Source of the DNA: Tretioscincus oriximinensis
Taxonomy: Eukaryota > Chordata > Lepidosauria > Squamata > Gymnophthalmidae
Assembly (NCBI GenBank): GCA_022410635.1
Contig: JAJVDF010000383.1
Location: forward strand, 18,762-82,761
DNA: 64,000 bases
Reading direction: 5' to 3'
In this document: in pieces, positions 31,351 to 43,075 of the stretch
How positions within the stretch are numbered: the first letter of the stretch is position 1
How the letters are laid out: each line of letters begins with the position of its first letter
Position numbers and translations under genes: made by a program
The notes under the pieces: generated by a model
What the model was told of the DNA's origin: nothing
The model's input: only the letters and a program-made list of their open reading frames with translations
The model's database searches: none

Positions 31351-33283
31351 AAAATGGAATAAATAAATTTCTTGGATTTACTCTTCTGGTTACTATCATC
31401 AAGAATGGTGAGAGTACAAAAATCAGGGGTTGGGAAGGAAATCAGCTTTATCAATCAAAAATGTCTAGAGTAACACTATATAGGAATGGTGGATCTCCAT
31501 TCAAATTATAGGTCTGAGTAGGGATAGCATCCCCAAGCTGCATTCTAACTGGGACAGAAAAAGTGGTTTGGAAATCAGCAAAGCAAATCTAAATCCACTT
31601 CACTGTCTTCCCTCATTCACTGCTATTAGAGAATATTGATTCCTGAAAATTCCCTGGGGAAAAAGGGGGTGGGTTGAAGGACTCTGATTCTCCATAGAGG
31701 TAAACAGGATATTTTTACGCGAGGGTTTTAAAAAGCGCCTTTTACCACAAAAATTAAAATAAACAATGGCATGACATATAAAATAATGCAAAATCAAGAG
31801 ACACACATCAGAAAAATGTGATAACTTTATTAAAAACAAAAGAGGAAAAAAAATCTATAATCAATAAAAACAGAGATACGCAAAAAAAGACAGCAATTTA
31901 AAACATCTTTGCATAAATCAAGAAAAACAGGCATACAATTTATGCATTAAAAAGAAATTAAAAAACAAAAAACATCTTTCAAATCTTTGACGGCATAACA
32001 TAAAAACAATCATGCAATAAGGAAAAACTTAAGAAAAATATGTAAATGTACTTAATCATGAACCTAATTCTAGTGTGTATATGGTGGTGTATGTAAGATA
32101 ATTCTCACCCATTAAGCAGTTCTTTTGGAAGATGAAGCAGTTTCCTTTTAGTAAATTGCAGAGATGAGAAGATCTTCCAGTTGAGGTGGATGAGAAAGGT
32201 CAAAGAAGGTTGTTTGAGCTCCTTCATACTTTCCATGAATTCTGTCTCTTTTTATAAATTTTTCTTGTAACTATCATTGGTTTTCCCTAATCAGCTAATT
32301 TTCCTTCTTAGTATGAGAAAACTTCCTTTCTCAGCCTATAGATTTATTCTAATACTTCTGTTTCCTTCTGATATTCTTAAGATTCAAAAATATCTATATT
32401 GTGTGACATTCCTTTTCATAACCATTTAATTGTCTAATCTTTATCTCAGGAATTACAGCATCCTGTTTTTCCTAGCTGAGATCAATACATCAGAAATGTA
32501 AATTCCTTCATACAATGAGTTTCAGAATAGATCTTGTCTTTAACTGATATCACTTCTTAAAAACAGAACCTTATGCATTTGATAAAGGTCTGATATAATG
32601 AGCTGTCATGTATCTTATTGCGCAGACAATGGAAATATCAGTATATATTTCATTGATTCTGACACTCAGCATTTGTCGGGACCTTGTAAATATCCTGTTT
32701 GAAACTTTGCTACTCTTTTTGTGATAAGGAAGATACGTGTCCTGTTTTGCTCCTATCAGAATGCAGAAAACCAGCCACAGGTTTCTTTTCCCAAAAAAGC
32801 AACAATGGTGTGTCCCTGGGTTATTCTCCTCAGGAATTTCTGCTTTACTTGCAGTTTGTGCTCTTAAGAGAGAAATGTATAGGCAAAAGCTAATTTCTTC
32901 CCAAATTTTAATTTCATTTTCAATTGACCTGCACAAATTCATAACTTGATATTTGTGTTACAGTCTTTCCAATTAATTGCCATATTAAAAATATTAATCT
33001 GTGTATCACTGCCTTATTTTGGCCATTTTAGTGGCTACACAGGGCAGGGGAAGAGGAGAGCTATACTGAGCGCTTTCCAAGTGAACTAAGGTGGCATAGC
33101 TGTTTTTTAATCTCTGCTTTCGTGCAAGTTTCCACAGGGATTGAGGTAGCAGGCCACAAAATCAAGGTCTATGGCAGCAAGGGAGATGTTTGCAGATCTT
33201 CTGCCATTGTTTTTGTCTTTCCCCAGCAGTTCAAATTCCCTTCTGGAGCAGCAGCAACAAAATGTAAAACTGCTGGGAAAACC
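31351..33283. other. Unassigned intergenic DNA with an A-rich segment
   Basis: About 31800-32050 is strongly A-rich on the plus strand, and a minus-strand AATAAAG (near 31822) sits at its edge. This could be the 3' end of a decayed retroposon on the minus strand, but no body is recognised. The rest shows nothing. Confidence 0.35.
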
Positions 33284-33617
33284 CAGCAATAACAAAGGAG
33301 ATCTGCAATGATCTCTTTTGTTCCTGTGGCTCCTGACCCTTGGGGGTGCTTCTGACTTTGCCAGAAGAATCTTAAGGATTGGCCTCTGATTGGACAGCTT
33401 GGGCATCACATGGCAAACAGTTACCAGAGTGCACTTAATGTGAATTGTTTTAATCTGCACTAGTGATGGTTTTCTGAGCGAATTCTGCTTTGACACTTCA
33501 TTGCTTTGTAAATGGCACGTGGAAAACTGTTTTCCATTTGGATTAGATAGAAAACAAGTGTGCCCAGCACAGATCCACACAGCCTTTGCATTCGTTTTTT
33601 TCCCCTAGTGGGAACAC
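33284..33617 (+). mobile_element. MITE family W, copy 2
   Basis: ACCAGAGTGCACTTAATGTG, GAGCGAATTCTGCTTTGACA, TTTTCCATTTGGATTAGATA and CAGATCCACACAGCC match 4715-4935. The right end (CCCCTAGTGGGAACAC) is the family terminus in reverse. The left boundary is uncertain. The 157-codon minus ORF over it is not credible as a gene. Confidence 0.5.
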
Positions 33618-34659
33618 AGCTCCACAATATTTTCCTGAGACAATTCATTTACTAGAAATACAATGGAATTGAAAAAGCACTAAATTTGCAGCATGATGCA
33701 AAATGCAATGTAAATGCCAATACATTCCAGAATTTCACTGCTGGAGATCACAAAACATTTCAGTGAATTGGGTAAAAAATATTATTAAATAAAAATAAAA
33801 ATAAAGCACGTCTAGCCTTTTGGGAAGAGTTACATTGGGTGAATTTTGCAAAAAAGCCATGCCTGGCCCATTAAGAGCACATTAAATGGCTCACAAATTT
33901 CTCATTTTTGCAAAAATGGACAAGGTTTGCCTGCTGATTTATTATTCATATATGGAGAGATGCTTCCTTGAGAAGATCATAAATACAATTTTGCCAACCC
34001 AATCAGGCTCTCAGGTTTTCTGATGAAGTGATAAACACAATAGAATTCAGCAGGATTAAGGGATGAAGTGGAAAATGAAAGCTGAGTTGTGTTTCTGTAA
34101 GTTGTCTTGCGTGAAGCAGCCGTGGAGAGATAAGGAGTGCCGAATAATGTGCGAAAATATCTGCATAAACCCNTTTTCTGATAGAAAACTGGGACAGCAT
34201 TAGACCTCTGCTGTTGGAATAGATGACTCAGAATCTCAGTACCAGCCCTGGGAGGGTAATCCCATTAAAAGGAATTCAAGTTCAATTTATCTGGTGTATA
34301 TGGTCTCTGCACACCAAGGAGAACGTCAAAATCTCTTCCAGCTTAGAATATTTATTTACTTCTCCTGATGCATTTGATGGTACAGTTTAATAAGTGTTAT
34401 CAGAAGTTAGATATTTTTAAATTCTTGACTCAGTGGTTTTTATGCAGGCTGTTTCAGCTACAACACATAGTAAACAGTGTATCCTCTTTCAACTTCTTAT
34501 AAACTGGCCTTCAGTAAGGACTTTTCTTCAGTGTCCTGTTCTGCTTTATGCCTTGATCAGTTTCCAACATTTTTGGTATAATCCACCTTGGGATGGATTA
34601 TATATCCTTGTATGGGGCTACCCATCATACAATGGAATAACAAAGGTAAAATGTGGAAA
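33618..34659. other. Unassigned intergenic DNA
   Basis: Nothing recognised. Confidence 0.5.
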
Positions 34660-35250
34660 TGGGGCAAATCTCTCTCAAAGAGCAACATGAATGATCAAGA
34701 ACCTGGAGCATCTCCCTTAAGAAATCCAGCTGCAACATCTGGGCCTCTTCAACCTCAAAAGACAGCATTTGAGAGGTGATCTGATTTAAGTGTATAAAAT
34801 CATGCTCAGGATGGATAAGGTGAATAGAGAAAATTCTTTTCTCAATCACACAACACTAGGATTAGGGGGCATTCTTTGAAGCTGATGAGCAGAAGAGTGA
34901 GGACAAAGGAAAGTGTTTTTTCAACCAGGGAGTTATTGGGTTTTGGAATTTACTTCCAGAAGAGGTGGTGGCAGCTAACAGCCTGGAGAGCTTTAAGAGA
35001 GGATTAGACAAGTTCATGGACACCAAGGGTATGAACAGCTTCTAGGATGATGCCTGGATACTATCTCCCAGATGGAGCAACAGGCAGGATTCCTGAAATA
35101 TCATTTGTAGGGAGATGAGAACAGAGAAGATTTTGCCTTCTTGTGTTCCAGACGCAACAGGTGCAATTGGTGGGCCTCTGTGGAGACAGAATGTTGGACT
35201 AGATGCCCCCCAGCCTTATTCAGAAGGGCACCTCTTACATTCTTATGTAA
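34660..35250 (+). mobile_element. CR1 LINE 3' end (RT C-terminus and UTR)
   Basis: GCAACATCTGGGCCTCTTCA, ATTTGAGAGGTGATCTGATT, TTTGGAATTTACTTCCAGAA and GAGGATTAGACAAGTTCATG encode the CR1 ORF2 end in broken frames; they align with 56601-57105. The 3' UTR follows to CTTACATTCTTATG. Confidence 0.85.
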
Positions 35251-35823
35251 AACAAGTACCCCCTCCATCAATGGGGAACGCAAATGCTGAGAAATTGTAA
35301 AAGGAAGAGGTTTTACTAGTCTCTTCCACATGAATGACACCAACTCCCAGGAGTGATCAATGAAGGCTGCACTTGTCATTGATCTTTCAGTGATTTATAC
35401 TTTGCTGATCTGCTAAGTTTTGTCTTTGACTGACAGTTGTTCATATGAGACTTCAGTTTTACAGAATTGATAGTGCTTTCTCATAAGAGCTGGTCTGCAA
35501 ACAAGATTGTAACCTGCTTCCTTGGCTTAGGCTTATTGCTAGACATGGACAAAATGTCAATATTTTTTTCTTTCTTTTCTTTTTTTAATTGTCAGTGAGA
35601 ATTTGAGACATCAATACTCAGGCGTCCTGACAAGATTTCCCACAGAGAGAATCACAGATGGTGAACTGGAATGAGTTTAAATTAAAAGCCAAACAATTAT
35701 TTATCCTAAATAATATTTCATATAGTATAGACATCTGATGAGCATCCAGATTCAGTGGCCATGAATGAAAAGGCTCTCCTGTATGCCCTTACCTCTGGAA
35801 CCTTTGAGGAAGAAGGAGTAGAA
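35251..35823. other. Unassigned intergenic DNA
   Basis: Nothing recognised. Confidence 0.5.
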
Positions 35824-35915
35824 GCATAAAATCATGGTGTTGGAAGGGATCTCCAAGGTCATCAGGCCCAACCCCCACATGAACTACAGAAGAACCTCTC
35901 TTTGTGATCTTATTA
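35824..35915 (-). mobile_element. CR1 3' tail of a different subfamily, antisense
   Basis: CATAAAATCATGGTGTTGGA, AGGGATCTCCAAGGTCATCA, GGCCCAACCCCCACATGAAC is the antisense CR1 3' end typical of bird and crocodile CR1 types. It differs from the AGAACATAAG-type tail of the other copies here. Confidence 0.7.
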
Positions 35916-38119
35916 CATGTGCAGGTCTAAATGGTAGAAGGTACTTCTTCACATCACCAGGATCTGTCACCTCAGAGTCAGCTGATGTATGTTTTTGCAG
36001 TACATAGCCTATATTAAACTATTTCTTTGGATACTCATTTTTAGCTGATAAATCTTGCAAGGGCTCCAAATCAAGAATGTTGATTAAATGTAGTGGGATG
36101 CCAAAATGAATAGCTGGTAGGAACAGTTGCTTGTAAGAAGCTCTTTGGATTTAGTGACCTAAACAACTTTCCTGAAGCAGTTATTCAGGACACACTGAGC
36201 TTTACTTTAAGAAGGTCATATAGGTTCCACTACTTATGCTTAAGGCAATTATCCCAGGCAATAATTTCACTAAAAGCCTTGCTTGTGAGTCAAGATTAGT
36301 TTGGCATATAAAACCCTTTGAAGTCAAAGAAATGTATCCTGGATATAAGCTACACTAAATAGCAAAATTTTGTGAGAAATCAGAGTCAATTTTAGACATA
36401 AAAATGAAATTACCTGAGATTCCATTCTGAACTGACATTTATTGGAGTGTGTTGTTAATAACCTAGAAGAACATTTAAAGGTCAGTGAGTTGACAGGAAG
36501 AAGACCAAGAAGCCTAAGTTCAAATGCAGCTTGTTTTTAAAAACTTACAAGTAGTGTCTTTTGTCCACTCAACTTCTGTTTGAGCATCTTATAATGCTTG
36601 ACTGAATTCCGTTCATTCTGTTTATCACAGGATAAAGACCTTCAGCTTCCATAGACAGAAAGAACATGGAGATATCAATCTGTCTAATTATGGATCGCCA
36701 ATCACTGTAATAGATCATTTCTGGTGCTTTATTCATGTGAACAGAATAAATCTATTTGGATTTTATCCATGCTTTTACTTTGTGGCAATTCCTATTACAG
36801 AGTCTTTTAGATTATACCTGTATTGGGCTGGTAGACTTGTCAGGAGTTTCCTGGACTACCTTGGCCACACTATGGAAGGGTCTACCAGGATTGAGCCATC
36901 GGAGGGTCTATGACATAAAAATGATGCCATAGCTCATTCCACTCCATCTCTTGTAAGTGGTTACGCTTCATCCTAGCCATAGTACTTGACCAACATTCAT
37001 GTGGTATACTATGGTTGAGACAGTTGGCACCATTTTGTTGACTGGTCTTCCTGGAATTTGGCCAAAATAGTCCTGGGTAGCAACTCCATGAGCAAGGATG
37101 GGCTGCCTCAGAATGGACAGGCCTTGTCATGGGTCAGTGAAAACCTAGCTAACTGTATAGAAAGGGTTTGGGGAACTGGGCCCACCAACTATGGATGGCA
37201 CCTATAAAGCTCTCATATTTTTGTTTATTTCTCAGGAAACCATCAAAACTCAAAACAAAACATTTACGCTACTTGGCCTTCAATGTAAATTGGAGGCTTG
37301 CCAATTTGTAAGGTGAAAATAGAAGTGATATCCTTTGTGAAATATTCAGTCCACTTTTGAAAATTTATTATTTTGGTCACGTTTGAATGAACCAAGCTAT
37401 TCTCAGGAGTTGTGAACATAAATTATTTGATCAAAGAGAAATCATGTTCAGGGATTTTCCTCCACTGAAAAAGCTATTCTTTCAATGGAAAACGGGGCTC
37501 ATATTTGCAAATGCTTTTGAACTCGATTGGCTAGTTGTTGAAGAAATCTATTTTTTTTTGTCACAATGAACGAAAATACTGTGATACATAGCTCACTTAA
37601 CACTCTTTCTTTAGCTTACACACCCTTTCACATGATCGTATAAGTCTGGTGGGAGATTTAGATGTCGATTGTACAATTCCACTTCAGTGACCTCTCCTGT
37701 TTACTGCCACCATTTAACAATATTTCTAGGTTAGCCACTCACCCTAAGCTTGGGGTCATGAACCAAGAATTTTTATTTAAAAGACCATTCTTGTGGATAT
37801 GTGGACACTTTAACTCTTAATGGTCTCAGCTCAGACATAAGGAAGACTGTTTTTGCTACTAAATATACTCTGAATATGGAAACAATTCAAATTCAATATT
37901 TAGAACTCAGGTAATGGCCTGCTCATTCATAAAGTACCTCCTAACTTTCCTAGAGAATAAAAAAATCAGACCAGACTGCTACTGTACTCCTTATCTTATC
38001 CCTCTAAAAAATACCAGCTATTTCTAGACAACAGCAACTAATACCACATTGCCAAACTTCAACTGTCTAAACTCCCCTTGAGCCAGAAAGCAAACAAGAA
38101 GACAGTGTTTTTTCACACA
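35916..38119. other. Unassigned intergenic DNA
   Basis: More than 2 kb with no recognised repeat, exon or long ORF. The minus ORF 36882-37130 has no nameable domain. Confidence 0.45.
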
Positions 38120-38568
38120 GTCTGGAATTTCCTGTTAATCTGTTTACAGGTTTTAGTGCACCTGATTCATACCCTTATAGTATAATCTGCATTCTGCTAT
38201 CCTGTCAGCTGCCGACAAATGAGATTTTCTTTGCTTGTGACACTCCCAGCAGACATTTTGTTTGCTAGTTGTCAAGAGGAAGTATATTAGTCCCTCCTCT
38301 AAAATGCTGTTGGATATTTTGCTGTCAATATCAGATTCCTTTACCTATTACCCTTTCAGTTTCTCAGTAGAACTATCCACACATCACAGCCTTTGCACAA
38401 TACCCTATATAGCAGTTTGACAGTTTGTTTTCCTGGCACACCAATGATCTGGTTTATTGACTTTCAAATCACAAACCTGTTGGTTTGTAGAACAGTCTGG
38501 TGAGGCAAATGCAGCACAAATTCCACTTGGAAGTAGATTATTTACCCTGTTTGGATGCAGCCAGTGAC
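38120..38568 (-). mobile_element. Interspersed repeat family Y, copy 2
   Basis: On the minus strand: GGAATTTGTGCTGCATTTGC, GTGATGTGTGGATAGTTCTA, GGAATCTGATATTGACAGCA, ACTTCCTCTTGACAACTAGC. It is collinear with 21548-21990 in the opposite orientation. Class unknown, non-coding. Confidence 0.65.
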
Positions 38569-38577
38569 TAGAAGGCC

Positions 38578-39012
38578 GGGTTCTCATGAGGGTGTAAAAA
38601 CAGGAGTAAGTTACAAGAAAAAAAATTTGAAGTCAGCTGTTTGTAGCCTCTGATTGACTCCATGAAAAAAGGTGGAAAGAGATCTAATTAGATCTCCTGC
38701 TGCCCTTGACTCCAAGCCTGGGGTGGGGGGAAGGTTTTTCCAAGAAGACCCCCAAACACCGGACCACCACCTATTCAGTCCCAGCACCCATTGGAGCTCG
38801 CAGCAAAATCGTTGTCAGAGTTCATTTAATGTGAATTGCATTAAATGGCTGTGAGGGTTTTTTTTTTTTACTAAACTATGCTCAGAAAACACATTACTGT
38901 GCAGTCTAGGCATGGCCAATGTGGTTTCCATGAGGATTTAAAGGAAAAAGTATGCAACCAGCTCAGATCCAAGCAGTTTTGGATCCCTACCCCCTCCTTT
39001 GTGAGAACTTAG
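38578..39012 (+). mobile_element. MITE family W, most complete copy (about 435 bp)
   Basis: Left end GGTTCTCATGAGGGTG, right end in reverse GTTCTCACAAAGGAGG. The interior shares GTTTCCATGAGGATTTAAAG and CAGCTCAGATCCAAGCAGTT with weaker counterparts in the 4715 and 33284 copies. Non-coding. Confidence 0.5.
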
Positions 39013-39776
39013 CTGAAATGTAGTAGTGAGTCTGATGAACAGATTCCCAGAATGATATTTTGTTGAAAGATCTGCAAATTTGGCAGCACTTCTGAATCAA
39101 CTCTACTTCCTATTCCCAATGAGGATGAAACTCTCTATTTAACAAAAATGAGATGCTAAAACTGTAGAGCAAGAGCATGGAATTTTAAATGCTTTTCAGT
39201 GTTGTGTTCAGATTTTGATTGTCTCCTACTTGTCATGTAATCGTTTCCATCTTTATGGTTTTAAAACATAAACCACCACCACCAAAAAAGAAAGAAATCA
39301 CCACACAATTTATTTCTACAGAAGTAGACATAGCAGTTGAAATTTGCATTGTAATTACTTATGGAGTAAAAAAAATCTAATTCATTTTGTTACTGTAACT
39401 CATTTGTCTGACATAATTAAAATGACCTCAGGTAGAAGGTTAAAGCAGCTCAGTCAATCCAAATAGAATGGAGTAAAAACTTTTCAACACTGATGATTTC
39501 TAGTTTGTGGGTGACACAAGGCTCATTAATTGCAGTTTTACTATAAATAAAAGAGGAGAGAATAACACTGTGTGTGTCTGACCTAAAGTGACTATAATAA
39601 TGATAACAATGGTGAGGAAGATAAACAAAGAGAAACTCTCATGATAGAATTCATCCTGAATGTAATCAGATTGCATTTGTGCGTAGAATAGGGCTTTCAG
39701 ATAAAATCTACAATAGAAGTGTGTGCTTTTTATGTGTAAAAATGTGACCCACCCTCCTTCCCGGCACTGCAGCTAT
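39013..39776. other. Unassigned intergenic DNA
   Basis: Nothing recognised. Confidence 0.5.
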
Positions 39777-40068
39777 TAGAAGAAGAAGGTTTCTACACCC
39801 TACTTTTCTCACCCAAAGGGACTCAAAGCAGCTTGCAAGGTTATCTTTCACCCAAAGGGTTATACTCTAACTTCCCCACAATGCTGTGGTCGTTCCCATT
39901 TATCTAGTCATAGCCTGTTGAATTTCTTGCAGTTCTTGCTTTCGAATAGCTGGGTTGGCTAGAGCTGCAGACCTAGTGGAAGGCGTTCAGCCCTCCCCAT
40001 GCCTGAAGCTGAGCCTAGAGACCCGATCTTTTAGATGAAAGACTAGCACTTAGCCAATTGTGCCTGGT
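39777..40068 (-). mobile_element. tRNA-derived SINE, family S2, copy 2
   Basis: Minus-strand head GGCACAATTGGCTAAGTGCT, middle CTAGCCAACCCAGCTATTCG and GATAAATGGGAACGACCACA, tail TTTGAGTCCCTTTGGGTGAG then a TTCTTCTTCT end. Same architecture as the copies at 9749 and 53615. Confidence 0.75.
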
Positions 40069-40162
40069 GAAAAGTCTTTTCTTCTACTGCCATTAAAGGT
40101 CCAAAGCTTTATCTCAGATTTTATGTGATACCCTTACCCCAGAATAAGCTTGAAGGAACATA

Positions 40163-40475
40163 AGGATGATGAATATACACTACAGAGGGATGACTGTAGG
40201 CCCTTATGCACAGATTTATCAATCCATTTTAGGGAGCTCATGCGAGTGGCTGCAGGAAACATGTGCCATGGCAGACTCCCCACTTTGAATCTTCTTTGCA
40301 ATTTGCCTTTGAAAGGAGCTGGTGAGCATTCAAACACAGCAGCAGAGAGCAGCCGCCCCATCTGCACTTGAGTGATAGGGAAATGGACAAATTGCAATGT
40401 GTCAACAGAGGATGTCATTGCAGTAACTGGGCTAGGAATGTTGCATGGGAGAACATGCACTCAGAACAAGGGAAA
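40163..40475 (+). mobile_element. MITE family V/R relative, copy a
   Basis: GGATGATGAATATACACTAC, GGCCCTTATGCACAGATTTA, TCAATCCATTTTAGGGAGCT. The start is repeated in direct orientation at 40708. AGCTGGTGAGCATTCAAACA and GAAATGGACA match the interior of 16093-16817. Confidence 0.5.
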
Positions 40476-40703
40476 TGAGGGCGCTTTGGGAGATCATAAC
40501 TTGCTTTTCTCAAAAGGGGCTAAAAACAGTTTATATAACCTTCTGTTTTTATCTTCAGAATAGTCATCTTATGAAGTAGGTAGTCCTGAGAGAACTCTGT
40601 AGAACTGGTCCAAGGTCACCCGGCTGGCTTCATGCAGGAGTGTAGAACTGAAATGGGAGAATTCCAAATAAGAGTCTGACACTCTAAACACAAGACCAGA
40701 CTG
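40476..40703 (-). mobile_element. tRNA-derived SINE, family S1, antisense
   Basis: The minus strand starts CCAGTCTGGTCTTGTGTTTA, then GTCAGACTCTTATTTGGAA, AGCCGGGTGACCTTGGACCA and TCTCAGGACTACCTACTTCA. The 3' end includes GGTTATATAAACTG. It sits between two direct copies of a family V start. Confidence 0.75.
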
Positions 40704-40707
40704 GAAG

Positions 40708-40863
40708 ATGATGAGTGCACACTACATACGGATGACTATTACCCTTCATGTATAGATTTATTAATCCATTTTAAAAGCTTAATAGTACACGTTGTCTGCA
40801 TAGGACTAGTGCTAATTCACATCAGACATATGCCATGGTCAAATTCACCCTAATCCCAACTCT
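40708..40863 (+). mobile_element. MITE family V/R relative, copy b
   Basis: GATGATGAGTGCACACTACA, GGATGACTATTACCCTTCAT, TTATTAATCCATTTTAAAAG, GCATAGGACTAGTGCTAATT. Direct-oriented homologue of 40163 and reverse homologue of 12283. It abuts the family X element. Confidence 0.5.
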
Positions 40864-40865
40864 AT

Positions 40866-41273
40866 GGCTGCATGCACACAGCTATTTTCTACCTCGTTTG
40901 GAGCGCTGTGTGGAAGACTCGGGCATACGTGCTAAGCGNTTTTTAGCAGTCCACCCACAATAAATGCCATTTTTCCCAGATTAAACTATTGCTGGGATAT
41001 TCAGATGTCGTTCCAGAGGTTTCCCGTCCTCTCACGTCTGTGGCTGCGTGCATGTGTGTTCACAAATTTGATGCACAAAGATAAAACAACAGAGAACATG
41101 GCAGTTGTTTCTATAGGCTGCTTGGAGTAAAAAAAGAAAGCCTCGGTCTGCTCTGTGACGAGATCGAGGAGCAATGTTATAGAATATACACATTTGGTGT
41201 GCACAGAGACGCGATTGCTAAATTCTGGAATATAGCTTTATAGCGGTTTTTACATGGTGGTGTGCACGCAGCC
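40866..41273 (+). mobile_element. MITE family X, full copy (about 408 bp)
   Basis: Left end GGCTGCATGCACACAGCTAT, right end in reverse GGCTGCGTGCACACCACCAT. An internal GGCTGCGTGCATGTGTG (41042-41058) repeats the terminal motif. No ORF of transposase size. The second copy at 57250 is inverted and internally deleted. Confidence 0.65.
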
Positions 41274-42825
41274 TATGATTCCATGAATCTATTTTTGACA
41301 GTGAAATAATGCTAACATGTTGGTTATTATTAAAAGCTGCACTACCATTACCTTTATAATGTCTATCTGTTTGGAACACCAACAGAGATTTCTTAGCTGG
41401 AAAGTCACATGAGAGCTCTCTTCCAATTTGGGGAGAGAGAAATGATTTGTCCTAAATTTCAAGCTTCTTTGTTAGAAGCCCATTTTCAAATATTGATTCA
41501 AATCTTCTGGAATGTAGAAGCGATTCTCTCCTTTTTGGATCCAAGGAGTTTTTAAAGAGGAGGAAGGAGAAGAATAGGATGACTCAAGAATGTTGAGTCA
41601 GTGCCTTGAGTGTTGTGGGAAAATATAAATCCAATACTGCAAAGCAAAANCATGGGGAAATGGACCCACTGTCCCTGTGTCTCTCAAAATGTTTTCCTTC
41701 TCTTTTTTTTTTTACCCTGCCTGCTCTCTAGCAGTCTTCCTAAAAGTGCACAGTGGGTGTTTCATCTTAGTGGCTCCACAAACCCTTTTTTCTTTGTGTG
41801 TTTGTATGTGTGTTTCCTATACTTGCTTTTCTGCCTTGTCATCACACTGTTGTTATTCATTAGAAAGAATGTTTCCCCAGCTGGAACATTAGTGCTTGAA
41901 AACCAAGTGCCACGTGAATACAGATACCTCTGAAAAGACAAATAAAACAATACAAGCAGACAAATGGTTTTTTTTTCTTCCTCTAAGACTCTTGTTCTTT
42001 TCCCCCTCTTCTTCTCCCACACTCTCTATTCCTCACCTTTTCTCCTTTCTCAGTGAGTGAGAATAATCTCACCTTTCTGCTCCTTTTCTGCTGGGTAAGT
42101 CAATCTTGCAATTTAATTTGACCACTTATTGGGTTGCATGAGTTTCTATGCCTCACTTTATATCCCTTTTGCCAGCAATTAAGCTTCTCTGAGTGAATTT
42201 CTTCCTAAAGCCGCATTTTATGGAGCAGCCTTTTACAGGGGCAATGCTCAGGAATGCAAAGTTCACACACAATTTCACTTCCTGACATGCACTGATGGAC
42301 TTTTCACCATGTCTGCCCTATTAACACTGTAATGGGGTGGTGATGCCATGAGGTGACAGTCTATCCTGAGATGGAAAAGTAGCTATATGAGCCAAGTCAC
42401 ATCAGCACTGGCCTGTCATTTCTCCTTTTCCCTCTTCTTTTAACAGACTTCTGCAGCAGAGAAGGGTGTACTCTACATATTTCATATGGTTTTTCCTGTG
42501 GATCAGGATGTGTCTGTGGGGTATGGATGGGGGACTCCATACTGTTACTGCAGGGAAAGCTAAGAGAATGGGAGGAACAGTCTGTCCGATTTTGGAATTA
42601 ACTGGACACTATGCTTGAGCAGTCTGTTTGTATAGTGAGGCTTAAGTGTTAAGGCAGAGTGTGTGTGGATGAACTGACAATAAAGACATGGTATTAGGAA
42701 TATGAACATGTGCTTTTGCTACAGATGAATGTTAAGTGTCTGGAAATTAAACTGCCAGCTTGATGATTGTGCTCCTTCTTGTAGACATTTTTGTTCCTTT
42801 CTCCAGTTCTACAAAATTCTTTCTC
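41274..42825. other. Unassigned intergenic DNA with an exon-like site
   Basis: ORFs at 41610-41933 and 41762-42022 are products of a T-rich tract. The polypyrimidine tract and splice-like motifs near 42054 are described separately. The rest shows nothing. Confidence 0.45.
42054..42094 (+). other. Exon-like interval: long pyrimidine tract, AG, then GGTAAGT
   Basis: An approximately 85-nt pyrimidine-rich tract (41967-42053) ends in TTTCTCAG. Forty-one bases later CTGGGTAAGT fits the 5' splice consensus. One frame is open through the interval (SENNLTFLLLFCW). Two good splice motifs at exon-like spacing can occur by chance, and the peptide is not recognised. Confidence 0.15.
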
Positions 42826-43075
42826 ATGACCAGAATTGCACACAGTATTCCAAATGTGGCCTCACCCTAGATTTATAAAGAGGCAAATAACACCTGTCAG
42901 CCTGTTTTCAATTCCATTTCGAGCTATTCACCAACACCACAAGATTCCTTTCCTGCTCTGTCATAGAAAGCTTGGTGCCCATCAACTGATCAGAATAAAT
43001 CTTGTTGAGTATTGTTCCAGTCTCAAATCAAGTTGAGATAGATTGGTCCAAATAATCTGCTTCCTTTAAGCATGC
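42826..43075 (-). mobile_element. CR1 RT-region fragment, antisense
   Basis: CCAGAATTGCACACAGTATT, CCAAATGTGGCCTCACCCTA, TTTCCTGCTCTGTCATAGAA, AGCTTGGTGCCCATCA: the same segment as 10445-10777. Confidence 0.85.

Noticed and set aside
31800..32050. A-rich tract as a young retroposon poly(A) tail
   Set aside because: It is interspersed with other bases over 250 bp and no retroposon body adjoins it.
33107..33580. 157-codon minus ORF
   Set aside because: Overlaps MITE family W, has no recognisable domain, and the sister copies are not open in this frame.
41610..42022. Hydrophobic ORFs resembling membrane peptides
   Set aside because: Produced by the poly-T/pyrimidine tract; no splice or start context.
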